A DNA stretch of 64,000 nucleotides from VAXT01 sp963774625. GTDB lineage: Bacteria > Actinomycetota > Thermoleophilia > Gaiellales > Gaiellaceae. Shown here in pieces: positions 8,515 to 17,809 of the stretch (position 1 is its first letter; the number at the start of each line of letters is the position of its first letter). Location: NCBI GenBank assembly GCA_963774625.1, contig CAVZFQ010000001.1, forward strand, positions 62,001 through 126,000, read 5' to 3'. The notes beneath the pieces are model-generated. The model saw nothing but the letters and a program-made list of their open reading frames with translations. It was not told the origin of the DNA and did not search any database. Position numbers and translations under genes: made by a program.

Positions 8515-9830
8515 TTCTGTAGGAAGCTCGGCGGCTCGAGCACGTCCGAGTCGGCCGTGGTCACGCTTGGCTTCGGGCGCACCGTCTTGCCGCCGTCCAG
8601 CCCCGTCGCCACGACGGTCACCCAGACCTGGCCGGTCAGCCGCTCGTCGATCGTCGCGCCGAAGATGATGTTCGTGTCCTCGCGCGAGCCCCGGCGCACG
8701 ACCTCGGCCGCCTCGTTCACCTCGTAGAGCGACAGGTCGTCGCCGCCGGCGATCGAGAGCAGAATGCCGCTGGCGCCGACGAGCTCGGTGTCGATGAGCG
8801 GCGACTGCAACGCCTTCTCGGCCGCCTCGACGGCACGGTTCTCGCCGGTTGCGAACCCGATGCCCATCAGAGCCGTGCCCGCGTCCTTCATGATCGTCTT
8901 GACGTCGGCGAAGTCCAGGTTGATCAGCCCCGGCATCGTGATCAGGTCGGTGATGCCCTGAACGCCCTGGCGCAGGACGTCGTCGGCGATGCGGAACGCA
9001 TCGAGCATCGACGTCGAGCGGTCGAGCACCTCGAGCAGGCGGTCGTTCGGGATCACGATCACCGTGTCGCAGTTCTCGCGAAGCTCCTGGACGCCCTGAT
9101 CGGCCTGGCCCTTGCGCTTCGTGCCTTCGAAATGGAACGGCAGCGTGACGATTCCGACCGTGAGCGCGCCGACCTCACGCGAGATGCGTCCGACGATCGG
9201 GGCTGCCCCCGAGCCGGTGCCGCCGCCCTCGCCCGCCGTGACGAAGACCATGTCCGAGCCGCGCAGCGCGCGCTTGATCTGGTCGTAGGCTTCCTCAGCA
9301 GCGCGACGGCCGACGTCGATCGAGGCGCCGGAGCCGAGGCCCTGGGTCAGCTCGCGACCAATATGGATCTTCATGGGCGCGTCCGAGAGGGCGAGCTGCT
9401 GGATGTCCGTGTTGACGGCGACGAACTCGACGTCCGAGATGCCGGCATCGATCATGCGGTTGACCGCGTTCAGGCCGGCCCCGCCAACGCCGACGACGCG
9501 GATGACCGCGAGGTACTGGCCGGGCTCGGCGCTCGGCGCCCTGTGCAGGCGCGGCGCGGGCTCGGGCATCGTCTCGTAGCGAGGCGTCTCGACCGGACGC
9601 AGCTCGGGGCGGCGCGGTTCTGGCTCTGGAGCTGCCTCGGCCTCGGGCTTCGGCGCCGGTTCCTCTACCTCTTCGAGCGGCGGAGCGTGCTCGACCGTCT
9701 CTTCGAGCGGCTCGGCGGCGCGCGCCTGCTCTTCGTGCTCGCGCTCTACCTGATGCCGCTGAGATGCTTCCGTCGCGCGGAAGAGCTCCGCAAGCGGGCC
9801 CTCACGCATGCTGGCGCGCTTTCGAGCCAT
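8511..9830 (-). CDS. ftsZ: FtsZ-type cell-division GTPase with long N-terminal extension
   Basis: A 439-residue tubulin-like GTPase that polymerises into the division ring. The nucleotide signature GEGGGTGSGAAP and the T7 loop NLDFADVKTIMKDAGTALMG are canonical, so it should bind and hydrolyse GTP. The catalytic domain starts only near residue 108 (VIRVVGVGGAGLNAVNRM). The preceding ~105 residues are acidic and proline-rich (for example EEVEEPAPKPEAEAAPEPEP), so likely disordered. The C-terminal linker is almost absent (~20 residues), yet the tail ends LEPPSFLQN, matching the conserved FtsA/SepF-binding peptide. The start ATG 9830 has an excellent AAGGAGG six bases upstream and overlaps the parA 3' end by 29 bases. 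It sits outside a dcw cluster. Confidence 0.95.
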   Translation of the reverse strand: MARKRASMREGPLAELFRATEASQRHQVEREHEEQARAAEPLEETVEHAPPLEEVEEPAPKPEAEAAPEPEPRRPELRPVETPRYETMPEPAPRLHRAPSAEPGQYLAVIRVVGVGGAGLNAVNRMIDAGISDVEFVAVNTDIQQLALSDAPMKIHIGRELTQGLGSGASIDVGRRAAEEAYDQIKRALRGSDMVFVTAGEGGGTGSGAAPIVGRISREVGALTVGIVTLPFHFEGTKRKGQADQGVQELRENCDTVIVIPNDRLLEVLDRSTSMLDAFRIADDVLRQGVQGITDLITMPGLINLDFADVKTIMKDAGTALMGIGFATGENRAVEAAEKALQSPLIDTELVGASGILLSIAGGDDLSLYEVNEAAEVVRRGSREDTNIIFGATIDERLTGQVWVTVVATGLDGGKTVRPKPSVTTADSDVLEPPSFLQN

Positions 9831-10635
9831 TGAGCACCTCCTTGGCGAGCTGGCGGTAGGCGTCGGCCGCACTCCCGCTCGGGTCGTATTTGAGGACTGA
9901 GGAGCCCTTCACGGGCGCCTCCGCGTACCGGATGGTCTTCTTGATGCGGGTGTTGAAGACGAGGTCTCCGAAGTTCTCCTCCAGGATCTCGACCGCTTCG
10001 CGCGTGTGCAAGGTCCGCCGGTCGTACATCGTCGGCAGGATCCCGACGATCCCGACCTTCGGGTTCAGGTTCTCGCGGATCATCGCGAGCGTGTTCTCGA
10101 GCTGGACGAGACCGCGCAGCGACAGGTACTCGCACTGCACCGGCACGATCACTCCGTCGGAGGCGACCAGCGCGTTGATGGTCAGCAGCCCGAGCGACGG
10201 CGGCGTGTCGATGAGGATGTAGTCGTACTCGCCGAGCAGCGGCGCCAGCGCCTTCTCGAGCGCGCGCTCGCGTCCGATCATGCTCGACAGCGCGAGCTCC
10301 GCGCCGGCGAGGTCGATCGAGGAGACGGCGATGTCGATCTCGGTCTTGTGGATCACGTTCTCGATCGGCATCCGGTGGACGAGCACGTCGAACATCGAGC
10401 GCTCGATGGAGTCCGGGTTCAGCCCCTGGCTCATGGTCAGGTTGCCCTGCGGATCCATGTCGACGCAGAGCACGCGCAGCTCTTTTTCCGCGAGCGCGGC
10501 GGCCAGGTTCAGCGTGGACGTCGTCTTGGCGACGCCGCCTTTCTGGTTTGCGAATGCGAGAACGCGAGCCGTTTGCGGCTCGTCGGGATCTTCCACCCGT
10601 GTTTGCGGGCGTGAAAGCAGGCGCGAAAGGCCCAT
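9802..10635 (-). CDS. parA: ParA/Soj-family ATPase
   Basis: A 277-residue P-loop ATPase of the ParA/MinD group. The deviant Walker A motif is NQKGGVAKTTSTLNLAAAL near residue 29, Walker A' is VDMDPQGN, and Walker B is ILIDTPPSLGLLTINAL. Chromosomal ParA positions origin or other cargo on the nucleoid. No parB or parS-like gene is next to it; instead the gene runs into ftsZ with overlap, so a role in placing the division machinery or another cargo is plausible. ATG 10635 is chosen because homology begins shortly after; a TTG at 10695 would add 20 residues but has no ribosome site. No clear promoter was found in the 110 bases upstream. Confidence 0.9.
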   Translation of the reverse strand: MGLSRLLSRPQTRVEDPDEPQTARVLAFANQKGGVAKTTSTLNLAAALAEKELRVLCVDMDPQGNLTMSQGLNPDSIERSMFDVLVHRMPIENVIHKTEIDIAVSSIDLAGAELALSSMIGRERALEKALAPLLGEYDYILIDTPPSLGLLTINALVASDGVIVPVQCEYLSLRGLVQLENTLAMIRENLNPKVGIVGILPTMYDRRTLHTREAVEILEENFGDLVFNTRIKKTIRYAEAPVKGSSVLKYDPSGSAADAYRQLAKEVLNGSKARQHA

Positions 10636-10745
10636 TAGTGCTGCCGATTTCGACCGGTCGAAGGACAGTCCTGCATGTACTCCATTGTGCAGCAAAAAGA
10701 CAGAGTGGAACAGGAATCCCGCGAATTACGAGCGGTTTTTCGTTC

Positions 10746-10985
10746 CTAGCGTGCCGCGAGGGCGTGATCCGCGTCCCGCGCGCCTTCCACGAACGCCTTC
10801 CGGGAGCGTGCCAGCGCCTGCTCGGCGGTCTCACCGGGCCGGTCGGCCGCGACCCACGCCTCGGCCTCCGCGAGGAGCTCGCGCACCTCGTCGAGCAGCA
10901 CTCCAGCGGGTGCAGCGGCCTGCTTGAGCGCGTCGATTCGCTCCAAGCGGGTCAGTACTGCGCGGGCCTGGTCCACCGCTTTCAC
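10746..10985 (-). CDS. Small helical protein of unknown function
   Basis: A 79-residue, highly charged protein predicted to be almost entirely helical (repeated Ala/Glu/Leu heptads such as VLLDEVRELLAEAEAWVAAD). It contains no cysteine, transmembrane segment or recognisable motif. The start is GTG 10985, with an alternative GTG nine bases further in. It lies between parA and the unknown 415-residue gene, in the same direction, with 45 bases to the latter. Coding character (third-position GC bias, no competing frame) supports it as real. I do not recognise the family. Confidence 0.6.
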   Translation of the reverse strand: MKAVDQARAVLTRLERIDALKQAAAPAGVLLDEVRELLAEAEAWVAADRPGETAEQALARSRKAFVEGARDADHALAAR

Positions 10986-11030
10986 GCTAGCCGCCGGACC
11001 GCTGGGAGAATGCGCCGAATTCGTGTCGAC

Positions 11031-12278
11031 TCAGCTCGCCAGGGCCTGCGCGGCGAACGACCCGGGCCGCGCGCGCACGCCGAGGAGCGATTCGTCCAGT
11101 GCTTCGATGAGCTCCGCGCGGTTGCCGTGCGTGAGCGTCTCGACGATCGCGCGCCGCACCGCGTCGTCCGCAAGCGGAGGAGTCCGCGCCGATCCGAGGG
11201 AGCGGAGCGCCGTCAGGAGCTCGGTTCGCTCGCGGCCGTTCTCGCCGAGCAACACTCCCGCCCGGAGCGCCGAGGCCCAGAGCCCGTCGCCGCGGCCGAG
11301 CAGCGACTCGAGCGCCGAGCGCAGCTGCTCCGACCGGAAGGGGTCACCCTGGAAGAGCGACAGCTCCCAGCGGTCAAGGGCGTCTGCGAGCTCGGAATCG
11401 GCGTCGGCTGCAGGAAGGCGCGCCCGCAACGCTCGCGCGAGGCTGCCGCGGAAGGAGTCCAGGCGCGTCGCCTCGCCCGGGGGCTGTGTGGCCGAGATCG
11501 GCAGCACGGGACGGATGCCGTACGGCCGCCAGTCGAGGCGCTCGAAGATCACGGGCCCGGCGGCGATCGCCCCGGCGGTGGCCAGCCGGAGCGCGGTCAC
11601 GGCGTCGGCGAGCTCGCCCGGCGCGTCCGGTGGCGAGGAGCCGCCCGCCGGCAGAGCGTGCTCCAGCTCCAGCACGCACATGCGGTCCATCTCGCGACCG
11701 AAATCGGGTGGTGCGAGCCGGGCTCCGTCCGGCCAGCTCGTACGCAGCTCGTTGTCGGCGGCGGGTCGAACGCGAACGCCACCGCCGAGATCGACCGTGC
11801 TGCCGGCTTCGAGACCGATGAGCGGCGCGACGGCCGCGTAACGCCGCTCGTCACCGAAGAGCGTCTCCTCGAGCGCGCCGTAGGCACGGTCGAACGCGGT
11901 GTCGTCCCAGTCGAATCCTCCGCAGGCCTCGGCGGTGTCCGCGACGAGCGGCAGCAGGACGGCTCGGAACAGCGCCTGGTCGGCGCCCATCTTCGATCCC
12001 GCGTGTGCGCGCGCGAAGATGGCGGCCGCGGGCTCGCGGCGCAGCTCATCGAGGGCGAGGCCGGTATCGCTAAGCGCGAACAGCCGTCCCGCCCGGCTTT
12101 CGACGTAGTCGCGGGTCAGCGGCCGGTACTCGTAGAACGCCGGCCCGCCGCGAGTCGCGTGCGTGTCGAACGCGAACGGCAGGTCGTCGCCGGTCGCAAG
12201 CTCGCGCGTGAGGTAGGCGAACGCGCCCAGGCAGAACCCGTGCAGGGATGAGTGGAGCTGCGGCGCGCGCACGCCCAT
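11031..12278 (-). CDS. Conserved-looking hypothetical protein, 415 aa
   Basis: I do not recognise this protein. It has no signal peptide, no clear transmembrane segments and no nucleotide-binding motif. Visible features are an N-terminal segment LHSSLHGFCLGAFAYLTREL, an acidic-aromatic stretch CGGFDWDDTAFDRAYGALE near residue 120, and a C-terminal half rich in helices (WELSLFQGDPFRSEQLRSALESLLG). The overall composition (charged helices, few cysteines) suggests a soluble, multi-helix cytoplasmic protein. It starts at ATG 12278, ten bases after the nei-type gene, and is probably in the same transcript as that gene and the downstream 79-residue protein. Confidence 0.65.
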   Translation of the reverse strand: MGVRAPQLHSSLHGFCLGAFAYLTRELATGDDLPFAFDTHATRGGPAFYEYRPLTRDYVESRAGRLFALSDTGLALDELRREPAAAIFARAHAGSKMGADQALFRAVLLPLVADTAEACGGFDWDDTAFDRAYGALEETLFGDERRYAAVAPLIGLEAGSTVDLGGGVRVRPAADNELRTSWPDGARLAPPDFGREMDRMCVLELEHALPAGGSSPPDAPGELADAVTALRLATAGAIAAGPVIFERLDWRPYGIRPVLPISATQPPGEATRLDSFRGSLARALRARLPAADADSELADALDRWELSLFQGDPFRSEQLRSALESLLGRGDGLWASALRAGVLLGENGRERTELLTALRSLGSARTPPLADDAVRRAIVETLTHGNRAELIEALDESLLGVRARPGSFAAQALAS

Positions 12279-12287
12279 GCTCCTTAG

Positions 12288-13046
12288 TTACGACCCTGGC
12301 GGCGCTGCTCCTTTCTGGCATTCGGGACACCAGTACGCGATCCGGTTGTCGTCCCCCTGGCCCCGGGAGCGGATCGTCGCCCCGCAGCGGGAGCACGGGC
12401 GGCCGACGCGTCGGTATGCGCCGCGCCCACGGCCCTTGCCGTGCTCGAGCGAACTGCGCATCTGTCGCTCCGCTTCGTGCAGGACCTCGAGGAGCTCGGG
12501 ATCGGAGACTTCGGTGAGCTTCCGCCACGGCGAGACGCGAGCAGCCCAGAGCGCTTCCGCCTTCCAGAGGTTGCCGATCCCGGCCACGAGCCTCTGGTCG
12601 AGGAGCGCCTCGCCGACGGCGCGACCCTGGTCGGCCAGGCGAAAGCGGGCCAGCATGGCGTCGAAATCCGGAGGGACGGCGAGGATGTCAGGCCCGAGGC
12701 GGCGGGTTCCGCGGCCGTGCAGCTCGAGGACCGGGCCGTTCCAGAGGACGGCTTCACGCTCCGCGCCGCGGAGGACGAGCCAGGGCCGGCCCCGCGATTG
12801 CCCGTTGCGCGGCCGGACCTGCCAGCGCCCGCGCATCCGCAGATGGCTGCGGAGCACGAGGCCGCCCTCGAAGTGGAGCAGCAGGTTCTTGCCGACCGCC
12901 TCGACACCCTCCAGCAGGCGACCGTCGAGCCGCTCCGGGAGTCGCTTGACCTGAGCCTGTGGGTGCGGGGTCTCGACCTCGACGCGCTCTCCGACGAGCA
13001 CCTGCAGACGGCGTGCCGCGCGGTGGATCGCATCGCCCTCGGGCAT
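12288..13046 (-). CDS. nei: Fpg/Nei-family DNA glycosylase (endonuclease VIII type)
   Basis: A 252-residue base-excision repair enzyme that removes oxidised bases and cuts the abasic site. The N-terminus MPEGDAIHRAARRL provides the catalytic Pro2 and Glu3; the EGDxIH form is typical of Nei rather than Fpg (which has PELPEV). The conserved lysine is in GKNLLLHF near residue 53, the helix-two-turn-helix segment in GIGNLWKAEALW, and a C-terminal zinc finger is present (CSRCG ... CPEC). The length is normal. The start codon lies in a near-palindrome shared with the start of the divergent membrane-protein gene, nine bases away, so the transcript is probably leaderless. Confidence 0.93.
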   Translation of the reverse strand: MPEGDAIHRAARRLQVLVGERVEVETPHPQAQVKRLPERLDGRLLEGVEAVGKNLLLHFEGGLVLRSHLRMRGRWQVRPRNGQSRGRPWLVLRGAEREAVLWNGPVLELHGRGTRRLGPDILAVPPDFDAMLARFRLADQGRAVGEALLDQRLVAGIGNLWKAEALWAARVSPWRKLTEVSDPELLEVLHEAERQMRSSLEHGKGRGRGAYRRVGRPCSRCGATIRSRGQGDDNRIAYWCPECQKGAAPPGS

Positions 13047-13058
13047 GCTTCAAGTATG
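13044..13058. promoter_or_regulatory. Near-palindrome holding two divergent start codons
   Basis: The 15 bases CATGCTTCAAGTATG contain the nei start codon (CAT, 13044-13046, read on the minus strand) and the start codon of the plus-strand membrane protein (ATG, 13056-13058). The reverse complement is CATACTTGAAGCATG, so the two halves match apart from the centre and one pair. CATACT lies six bases before nei's ATG and CATGCT six bases before the other ATG, in the place expected of -10 elements for leaderless transcripts. This reading is inference; no -35 elements were evident. Confidence 0.4.
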
Positions 13059-13484
13059 TCCTCGCGCGCCAGAGCAGCAGTGGCCGGAGCGGTTGCGGCG
13101 ACGGTCTGGAGCGCGTTGGAACCGATCGACAAGCGGCTCTTTCGCAGTGACTACTCGGACATCGCCCTATTGGGCAAGGCCGTCACCCGTGGGCCGGCAT
13201 GGCTGCCTCTCGGCCTGGCGATCCACGCCGTGAACGGGGCGATCTTCGGGCTCGCGTACCACGAGGCCCGCCGCCGCGTCCCGATCGAGCCACGCCGCCT
13301 GGCGCTGGGGATGGCGCTCGCCGAACACGTGGCGCTTTACCCGCTCGCGTACTTCGTCGACCGCTACCACCCGGCGCGCAGCGAGCCGGGAGTGCCGCCG
13401 CTGCTCACCAACCCGAGAGCCTTCGGGCAGGCCGCGGCGCGGCACGCGCTGTTCGGGCTCCTGCTGGGCCGTTTGGCGGCTTAG
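13056..13484 (+). CDS. Small multi-pass membrane protein
   Basis: A 142-residue protein with three to four hydrophobic segments (AVAGAVAATVWSAL, WLPLGLAIHAVNGAIFGLAY, LALGMALAEHVALYPLAYFV, and the C-terminal AARHALFGLLLGRLAA). The embedded His and Glu residues (AIHAVNGA, AEHVALYP) are notable for membrane helices. No family is recognised with confidence; it has the look of small uncharacterised actinobacterial integral membrane proteins. The start ATG 13056 is nine bases from the divergent nei start. Its stop overlaps the convergent lhr stop codon (TTAG). Confidence 0.65.
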   Translation: MSSRARAAVAGAVAATVWSALEPIDKRLFRSDYSDIALLGKAVTRGPAWLPLGLAIHAVNGAIFGLAYHEARRRVPIEPRRLALGMALAEHVALYPLAYFVDRYHPARSEPGVPPLLTNPRAFGQAAARHALFGLLLGRLAA

Positions 13485-16400
13485 GGGCGCAAGACTGCGC
13501 GCCGAGGACCGGCGAGGAAGCCGGCTTCCAGGAGGAGCGGCATCAGGTTCGTCTCCCCCACCGGCTCACCGTTGAAGCGCTCGACGGCCAGGCGCTTGCC
13601 GCGGCCGGTCTTCACCCGCTCGACCAGCGCGGCCAGCGCCGGTCGCAACCAGCTCTCGTCGGGCTCACGCAACGAGACGATCGAGCGGCCGCCACGCTCG
13701 ACGAAGAGCGCTGCCTCGCCACCCAGCAGCACGACCTGGGCTCCCGCGACCCGAGCGGCACGCCCACCCGCCTCCTTGGGCCACGGCAAGGCAGCGCCGT
13801 AGGGCTGCGCCGGGTCGGCAGCCGCGATCACCAGCGCCTCGGCCTCCTCGTCTTCGGCCGGCCGCAGCTCGCGCAGTCGCTCGACAGCTCCGCCGAGCGC
13901 GAACTGCGCGCCTCCGAGCCCCTCGACGAAGTAGCCGCGACGGCAGAGCCCCAGGGTCTCGAGCGCCCGCAGCTCGCCGTAGACGGCCCCGTACCCGCCG
14001 GGGATTCCCTCTGCGCGCACGCCGTCGCGGGTCACGATGCCCTGACGCTCGAGCAACAACTCAGCAAGCGCACGGCGGTCGGGACCGGTCCTGGGGACTG
14101 TCCCCTCGACATGCCCGAAAAGGCGCTGCGTCTGCGACCAGCGGCCCTGGGTCGCGGTCACGGCCTGGGCACGCCTGCGCGAGAAGCGGCGCGGGCGGCG
14201 CTGGGCTTGCGGGACGCCGTAGCGGCGGCCCGCTCGCAGCGGCGTCCAGGCGTCGTTCGTGACCTCCCCCGCCCAGACGAGGTCCCAGAGCGCCGGCAGC
14301 GCCTGCTCGGCCTCGAGGTCGGTCGCGGTCAACAGGTCGAACCAAAACTCGGCGCCACGCGCGAGCACGTCGCGGATCCGGTCGTGAGCGTCGCCTTCCG
14401 GCTTCTCGGTGCCGGCCGGCTGCCCGAGCACCGGCGCGTCCTCGCGGAAGAAGACGGCGACTCGATCGAGTCCGGCTCCGACCCAGACCAGTTCGCCCGA
14501 AGCGCACAGCTGGTCGAGTTGGCCCGCCGAGTAGCCGGGCACCCGGCGCGGAAGCACGTCGCTCTCCCAGAGCTTGACCGGGAGCGGCAGGCCCTGGAGC
14601 GGGACGAGCGCCTCGCGGAGAGTCGCGCGCCGGTCGACGCCGTGCCAGCTAGGCAGGAAACGGCCGAGAGTCGCCTGCTCGGCGGGCTCGACCTCGCGGC
14701 GCAGCGCAGCCAACGACGCGCGACGCAGCCGGCGCAGCACCTCGGGATCGCACCACTCACGCTCGGTGCCTCCCGGGCGCAACTCGCCGCGGACGAGCTT
14801 GTCCTCGCGCTCGAGGGCCCTGAGCCCTTCTTCCGCCCGGGCCTCGTCGATCGCGAAGCGCTCGGCGACCTGGCCGGTGGTGAACGGTCCGCGGGAGCGC
14901 GCGAATCGTGCGAGGAGCGAGCGGAGGGCGTCCTCGACCGGCTCCAGAAACGCGTCCGGCAGCCCGCTCGGCGGCATCACGCCCAGCGCATCGCGGTAAC
15001 GGCCAGCGTCCTCGACCGCTGCGAGCCGCTCCTCGCCCCCGATGCGGACCGTGATCGCGCGTCGCTCTCGCAACAGCTCGTCTCCCCACTCCGCGTTGTA
15101 CTCGTCGGAGCGCAGGTCACCGGTACGGCGCAGGACGTCGTGCAGCTCGTCCGGGTTGCGCGGATTGCCCCGAAGCTGCGCCTCGACCTCCTCGAGCGCG
15201 CCCGGGTCGATCAGGTCGCGGAGCTCCTCCTGCCCGAGCAGCTCCTTCAGCAGGTCGCGGTCGAGCGAGAGAGCCTGGGCGCGCCGCTCGGCCGGCGGCG
15301 TGTCGTCTTCGTACATGTAGTTGGCGACGTAGTCGAAGAGGAGCGAGGTCGAGTACGGAGAGGCCGTGGCCGTTTCGACGTCGACCAGGTCGAGCTGCCG
15401 TGTCTTCAGCCCGGTGAGGAGCCGCTTCAGCGCCGGCAGGTCGAACACGTCCTGCAGGCACTCGCGGTAGGTCTCGAGGATGATCGGGAACGAGCCGTAC
15501 TTCCGCGCCACTTGCAGCAGGCCCTGCGCCTTCAGCCGCTGTTGCCAGAGCGGGGTCCGCTCGCCGGGCGACGGCGCGGGATCAAGAGCGCCCGCGCTGC
15601 GTTCTCCCTGAACCTCGAGCCGAAGAGCGCGCTCGCGCCGAGCTCGGTGGTGACGATCTCCTCGATCTCCAGCGGGTCGATGACGAGCTCCTCGATCGGC
15701 GGAGTCGAATCCGAGTCCGGAAGATGGATGGCGATCCCGTCGTCCGACCACAGAGACTGCACCTCGAGGCCGAGCGAGTCGCGCAGCCGGGCGCCAAGCG
15801 CGAGCGCCCAGGGCGCATGCACACGCGCGCCGAACGGCGTGAGGATGCAGACGCGCCAGTCGCCGATCTCGTCCTTGAAGCGCTCGATGACGATCGTGCG
15901 GTCCGACGGCACGGCGCCGGTCGCAGCCTGCTGATCACTCAGGAAGGTCAGCAGGTTCCGAGCGGCCTGCTCGTCGAGCGAATGCTCCTTCGTCAGCCGC
16001 TCGAGAGCCTTCTTCTCGGGCAAGGCGGCCAGCTCGCGCGAGGCCTTGCCGATCTGCTCCCCGAGCTCGTATGGGCGCCCGGGCCCCTCCCCCTTCCAGA
16101 ACGGGATCATGCCCGGCACCCCCGGGGCGGGTGAGACCAGCACGCGGTCGCGGGTGATCTCTTCGATGCGCCAGGTGGAGGCGCCGAGCAGAAAGGTCTG
16201 GCCCGCGCGTGCCTCGTAGACCATCTCCTCGTCGAGCTCGCCTACGCGACCGCCTCCGTCGACGAGGTGAACGCCGTAGAGGCCGCGGTCGGGAATCGTG
16301 CCCGCATTCGTGACCGCGAGCTTGCGCGCGCCGCCGCGCCCGCGGATGACACCCGCGGTGCGGTCCCACACGATGCGCGGCCGCAGCTCGGCGAACTCGT

Positions 16401-17746
16401 CGGAGGGGTAGCGGCCGGCGAGCATGTCGAGGACGTTCTCGAGCTGGATGCGAGAGAGGTCGGAGAAGTTGTAAGCGCCTCGAACGAGCTGATGCAGCTC
16501 GTCGACCGAGATCTCCTCGTCGGCGCAGACGGCGACGATCTGCTGGGCGAGCACGTCCAGCGGGTTGCGCGGGATGACGGTCTCCTCGATCGCGCCGGCT
16601 TTCATCCGCTCGACGACGACGGCCGACTCGAGCAGGTCCGCGCGGTACTTCGGGAAGATGCGCCCCCGCGAGACGGCGCCCAGCTCGTGTCCCGCCCGGC
16701 CCACGCGCTGCAGGCCACGGGCGACCGACTTCGGCGACTCGACCTGGATCACGAGGTCGACCGCGCCCATGTCGATGCCGAGCTCGAGCGACGAGGTGGC
16801 GACGAGGCAAGGGATCTCGCCCTTCTTGAGCAGCTCCTCGATTTCGACCCTCTGCTCTCGAGCCAGCGAGCCGTGGTGGGCCCTGGCGATTTCGCTTCTC
16901 GGCCAGTTCGTTCAATCTCAGCGCGAGGCGCTCGGCCAGCCGGCGGTTGTTGACGAAGACGATCGTCGAGCGGTGCTCCTGGACGAGCTTCAGGACCTCC
17001 GGGTAGATCGACGGCCAGATCGAACCCTGCTCGCCCGGCTCGCGCATGTCCTCGAGCGGCACGACGACCTCCAGGTCGAGCTCCTTCGCCCGGCCGGCGT
17101 CGACGAGCTGGATCGGCCGCCCGCCCGAGACGAACCGCCCGATCTCCTCCATCGGCCGCTGCGTGGCCGACAGGCCGACCCTCTGGACAGGTCCAGGGGA
17201 CTGTCCCCTGGACATGGTCAGATGGTCGAGGCGCTCTACGGACACGGCCATGTGCGCGCCCCGCTTCGTGCCGGCCACCGCGTGCACCTCGTCGAGGATC
17301 AGGGTCTGGACTGTCGCGAGCATCTCGCGGGCGCGGGACGTGAGCATCAGATAGAGCGATTCCGGGGTCGTGATCAGGATGTCGGGGTGCTCCCGGAGCA
17401 TCGCGGCGCGCTCCTTCTGCGACGTGTCTCCGGTGCGGACGGCCACACGCAGTTCGCTCTGGAGCCCTGCCAGAGGGCCGCGCAGGTTCCGCTCGATGTC
17501 GTAGTTCAGCGCCTTCAGCGGCGACACGTAGAGCAGCCGTAGCCCCTCGCCCGGCTCGGCGGTCAACCGGTCGATCCCGTAGAGGAACGCGGCGAGCGTC
17601 TTCCCCGAGCCGGTCGGCGCCTGGATCAGCGTGTGCCGGCCGCTGGCGATCGCGGGCCAGCCCTGCTCCTGCGCGGGCGTGGGGCCGTCGAACGTCCTCT
17701 CGAACCACTCGCGAGTCGCCGGCGTGAAGACGGACAGCGCAGCCAC
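13481..17746 (-). CDS. lhr: Lhr superfamily-2 helicase, interrupted by two frameshifts
   Basis: The intact product would be about 1420 residues: a large helicase-related ATPase that unwinds DNA-DNA or DNA-RNA in repair. Motif I (PTGSGKTLAAF), DEVHAVAGTKRG, SATQRP, ATSSLELGIDMG and QRVGRAGH are present, followed by the Lhr winged-helix/core part (RFRENAARALL, then TPLWQQR) and a glycosylase-like C-terminal region. The reading frame changes near 16886-16900 (one extra base) and near 15560-15573 (one base missing); the shifts cancel in length. GTG 17746 is preferred over TTG 17755. Two CATG palindromes lie inside the coding frame. The frameshifts are more likely sequence errors than decay, because codon bias is intact on all sides. 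Confidence 0.85.
14088..14113 (-). repeat. CATG palindromic element, copy inside lhr (3' part)
   Basis: Read on the plus strand the element is GTCC-TGGGGA-CTG-TCCCCT-CGAC followed by ATG; two positions of the 10-bp arms are mispaired. It shares 24 of 26 bases with the copy at 17191-17216, but it is read in a different codon phase (minus-strand codons GTC GAG GGG ACA GTC CCC), adding residues such as VEGTVPRTG in a place where Lhr proteins vary. Same sequence in two phases of one gene suggests insertion of a unit and not conservation of protein sequence. Confidence 0.55.
17191..17216 (-). repeat. CATG palindromic element, copy inside lhr (5' part)
   Basis: A perfect inverted repeat on the plus strand: arm GTCCAGGGGA, loop CTG, arm TCCCCTGGAC, followed directly by ATG. 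On the coding strand it contributes about nine residues (MSRGQSPGP) between the helicase helix ending RLDHLT and the motif VQRVGLSATQRP, where typical Lhr proteins have only a short turn. The 27-base unit is therefore in frame. See the two intergenic copies at 27785 and 27887 for the same architecture with a different stem. Confidence 0.6.
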
Positions 17747-17809
17747 GCTGTCCAATCTAGCGATGCCGCGCTAGCCGGCGGAGACGAGGTCGTTAGCATC
17801 GCCTTCGCA

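Noticed and set aside
15560..16900. Programmed ribosomal frameshifting in lhr
   Set aside because: No slippery heptamer or downstream pseudoknot was evident and other genes in the window have the same kind of break, so sequence error is simpler.
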